This document shows positions 60,701 through 64,000 of a DNA stretch of 64,000 bases, piece by piece; the first letter of the stretch is position 1; the number at the start of each line of letters is the position of its first letter. The position numbers and the translations under genes were made by a program. The notes beneath the pieces are model-generated. The model was not told the origin of the DNA and did not search any database. It saw only the letters and a program-made list of their open reading frames with translations. Origin of the DNA: Paramacrobiotus metropolitanus. Taxonomy: Eukaryota > Tardigrada > Eutardigrada > Parachela > Macrobiotidae. Location of the stretch: contig NW_026570406.1 in assembly GCF_019649055.1 (NCBI RefSeq), positions 62,001-126,000 on the forward strand. Direction: 5' to 3'.

Positions 60701-61720
60701 CGTACCGATTTTTCGTTGTAGTGTCGTTTATGAGATTGGATGTTGTTGCAACAAAAATAATGTGTGATAGATATCCTTCAGAAACTTTATCAGAATCCTT
60801 TGAATAACAACCGCATGCAGACGGAGAATATTCGAACGTTATTCTTTTAAGCTCTTCTGTGTTTGTACTTGGGTCCCATTGCACCGGTAACGGAATATTC
60901 GGCAGAATCTGTGCGGACCATCTCCAGTGGCCAAATAACCAGATAAATACGTTTTTATATCATGTAGATCATTTTTATGTAAGTACTTACTCAGTTACTC
61001 TATACAAGTTAGTAATTAGACCTTTAATAATTATCATGGTACGAGTACAAACTATGCACCAGAACAAAACGGCGTTTACAAAAGAAACACTTCCTCTATG
61101 CTATCCTGGTCGGGGATCGTACCCATTACACAAATCCCGTTTCCCCGTTGTATTTGCATAGATATTCGCTGTTTAAAAAACTCTTTCGCCCGCTTTTGGC
61201 CAGTTGAATTCGCTATACCGTTTCCCACCGTTTCCACTAGCTTTTTAGTACTGCCTCCTGGTCTCCATAAGGTCCGTAAATTTCGATGGCTGCAGCAACG
61301 AAATGGTATCTTGCTTGCATCCAAGCGTGTTTCGCTAGTTTCTTCCTTTCGGCGAGTTCGGCTGCTGCGCCGGCGTTAGGAAACGTATTTGACTACAGAG
61401 AAACGGTTTTTTTCTTGCTGCCTTTTTGAGCGCATAGTAGTTTCCCTGTTGGCGCTATGCTGAATCCTTTGTTTGTAAGGCCGCTCACACAGCCAATGAG
61501 CGTGTTTGGGGCAGCTGCACAGCAATGGCCGCAGTTCAAAAACGGAATAAAGCCGCAGTTCAAATTGCTGGATTTCGGTTTTCAGGAAATCTGATTTTTC
61601 AGTCCACCATACTGTCTCCGGGCCTCTCGATGACACTCTCAGTTCGTGTCGTTCCCAGCTTCCCATAGACTGATTTTTTTAAGTGTTCAGCCGTTGTCTA
61701 TTTGCTGAGAGATTCAAAAA
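60701..61720. other. Intergenic between LTR element and copy E
   Basis: Short ORFs only (up to 100 residues), none with recognisable motifs. It contains the 5' region of copy E. Confidence 0.45.
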
Positions 61721-63900
61721 ATGCACCTTTATGGGGAAAACCATCTCGACATCCGTGCGGTGAACAAGTGGAACTCTGTGGATGTGTTAACCGACAGCGG
61801 ACTCTACCAGCACGGGGAAGTGATCGGCGTGGCGGAGAACGGGTTGCTTGTGGATTTCCAGTGCAGCGGGCAGCGGTCGCAGTTGGTCAGCTACGATAAA
61901 GCCTTCAGCGCTTCGTCCAGCCTGTACCCCGCCCCGCAGAACCACTGGTGCCAAGAACTTCATCGTAATCGCGCACGGACGGCGATTGACAACGTGCGAG
62001 TCCTGTGGCGCTCACATCCGGATGCGGCGTGGCTGTGGTATCCTGCCCGGCTCCTGCATTGTACAGTCTTCCCTACGGCCTACGTACACCTCGTGTATGC
62101 TGTTGTCGAACTGGATGGTCGACAGCAAGCGGAAATTTTTTCCGCCGATCAAGTACGTTTCCGCCCGACCAAGAGGGAGCTGGCCTGGCGAGCGCTGAAG
62201 GAAGGTTGCTTCGAAATGCGCGAACAGCGTCTGCCTGTCGATTTTTGGTCGACCAGCAATTCTCTGGCAGCGGATTATTTTCCCCGATACCTCGAGTTTT
62301 GGAAAGCTGTTCGTGTTGTCGAGATCCGTAGCGAATCACTGAAGTACGTGCGACGAACGTACCCCGCTGATTCGCTAAGAAAGGACGATCCCGTGACAGA
62401 AGCTGATGTGGTGCGTATACTGTACATACAAGTTTAATACTAATTGTCGCTTTGTAGGTACACGTCCTTGTGCTTGTTTTTGTAGTCAGTTATTCACATT
62501 ATTAACACGCACCAGTTAATCCTACTCGTACTTGACTGGTAAAAAAGTTCCGTTAGCCATTCAGCCAAATGACCAACTGCTTCGAAAATGCCGTGGTTAG
62601 AAATATAAAGATGAAAATGGCTCATTCTACGATAGTTTTCGTTGTAGAAAGTGCTGTACGACCGTAGCCAAAAAGCATTCGCAGCGCAGCAGTGCTCGAA
62701 AGCTCTGGATTACTTTTCCCAGCGACCGACGCTCCTTAACGCGTTTGGAATACCCCTTAAGGAAACGTACCCTGACGAAGATGCTCGATCCGACATAACC
62801 TGTTTATTACCCACCGAGACGCATCTGCTGCGCGAGACCTTCCACTCACTGGACAGCGTCAGCCGCTGGAAACTGCGCCGCGTCCGTCCGCTGTGGGATT
62901 CCGTCCTGACCGACGGGGCCAGCGGGAAAACTGTCCGTATTACCTTCTCCCTGAACCCATTTTCTCCACAGATAGCGGACAAGTACGCCTATATGTACGG
63001 CACCGTCGCTGGTCTGAACAAGTGCATTAACAGCTCGACTCAACGAATCATCGTTGAACGTATGAAGGAGGATTACTTGAACGGTGTGTTGCCGGTGATT
63101 CAGTGGATGGTTCGGGATACCCACCTCAAACAGCTCATTTTTCACGATGTGCAATTTGATTGGGACGATCGCCCCCAAAGGTTTAATTTCCGACACGGTG
63201 AGGTGGCTGTTGAGGAAGCGGAACGTAGGTGCAACAAGGTGATACGACGCCTGACCAGAAACTTGGCGGCCTGCTGCGCTGAAGTCGCACTGCGACGCTG
63301 CACATTCCATTGCGCCGGGCAGATGACAGCGTTTATTCCGAAGGCGGCGATTAAACTGGGCGCAGCGGATATGAAAGCACAATTCTAGGATGTATATGAG
63401 GCCCATCTATCGCGCGACGGAATGGATGTCCAGGAAACGGCGGAGGCGATTCGCACGGAATCGGCAAACCTTCGCAGAATGATTGCTGAGGTACAGTACA
63501 CAGTCATACCAATATTACTAAAATGGTTCAGAGAATCTGCCGAAAATTGTTGCGCAGTCGGAATTGCGCAGCTCCCGATTCAGCACTTGGTTACGCATAA
63601 TTCGGGAATGCAGCATTCCAAAATGCGCATGTTGTAAATACGCGGCACAAAGCAGAATAATCTTTTCTGAATTTTTTTGGATATTACAATTAATAATTTG
63701 GTGTTTAAAATTTGTTCGTTCACCTGCAGTGTCTCACGCATTGGCAAAGCGAAGATCCGCGATTGATGACGCCGTACCGTGGTCGCGTGTGGACGGAGGA
63801 GAACGTCCAAGATGCGGTTGTTTCCAAGTTGACCACCATCGCTCAGCACGCTGTGCACGAACTTGCTCTCAAGGACTCCCGGGGAGAATTACGACGCTGA
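61721..63900 (+). pseudogene. F-box-like family copy E, nonsense codon in exon 2
   Basis: Exon 1 61721-62410 (MHLYGENHLDIRAVNKWNS; donor GTGCGT), exon 2 62648-63490 (acceptor GTTGTAG, donor GTACAG), exon 3 63730-63900 (acceptor CCTGCAG, stop TGA); phases all 0. Exon 1 has five extra residues near its end (YPADSLRKDD). Exon 2 has the F-box-like segment LLRETFHSLDSVSRWKLRRVRPLW. The codon TAG at 63386-63388 replaces the Trp of the conserved QFW.LYE block (TGG in other copies), and the frame beyond stays open to the donor. Exon 3 differs from the A/B type (CLTHWQSEDPRLMTPYRGRV; basic end GELRR). Truncation would remove the last ~90 residues. A single G-to-A change or a base-call error explains it. 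Confidence 0.75.
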
Positions 63901-64000
63901 CGCCGACGATGCGGATGTGTAAGCAGAAGAAGCGTGCAGCCAAGCCATCAGCAGTGGCTTAGTAGCGTAAACTTCTTGATTCGTTCTGGCGTGTACGTAG

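Overview
Eukaryotic, metazoan DNA. Genes are split by short GT-AG introns, intergenic DNA is AT-rich with long A/T runs, transposable elements with target-site duplications are frequent, and there are no bacterial-style operons. The families (a lineage-specific F-box-like expansion, a Ty3/gypsy element with an Env-like ORF, many small DNA elements) suggest a small-genome invertebrate. A tardigrade is my best guess; it is inference and not proven by the sequence.

Layout. 1-4972: 3' part of a Ty3/gypsy-like retroelement, with the integrase C-terminal end and then an Env-like ORF broken by two frameshifts and preceded in frame by a zinc-binding/RING-like region. 8.4-36.5 kb and 61.7-63.9 kb: a cluster of paralogous three-exon genes. 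Exon 1 may be a Tudor/Agenet-like region, exon 2 starts with an F-box-like motif, and exon 3 is a short conserved C-terminus; all junctions are phase 0. Copies B (24538-27231) and C (28041-31040) look intact. A (8471), D (33068) and E (61721) each carry one disabling lesion. C' (11989), F (22990), an inverted exon 2 piece (23942) and an exon 3 stub (38557) are remnants. A+C' and B+C are two copies of one segmental duplication. Between them lie an intronless four-TM minus-strand ORF (14365), a dsRBD-like ORF (16596), a divergent eIF2-beta-like two-exon gene (16907) and a five-exon minus-strand gene for an LRR-start, mucin-like, single-pass membrane protein (18064-20809).

38641-60700 is one LTR element of about 22 kb inserted in the F-box cluster. 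It has 436/435 bp LTRs that differ only in two length changes in simple runs, TG...CA ends, a CCTT target-site duplication and a TGG-start primer-binding site. It encodes a coiled-coil plus Gag protein with a canonical CCHC knuckle, a textbook -1 frameshift signal (GGGAAAC, 6-nt spacer, H-type pseudoknot) and a decayed aspartic protease. It also has several large coiled-coil or low-complexity ORFs of unknown function. I see no reverse transcriptase, RNase H or integrase, so it looks like a recently moved, trans-mobilised giant element.

Small elements are resolved to the base: a TA-flanked 92-bp MITE with its empty site in the paralogous copy, a 195-bp hAT-like element with an 8-bp duplication, a 746-bp Tc1/mariner-like element, and an 82-bp fold-back with a 5-bp duplication.
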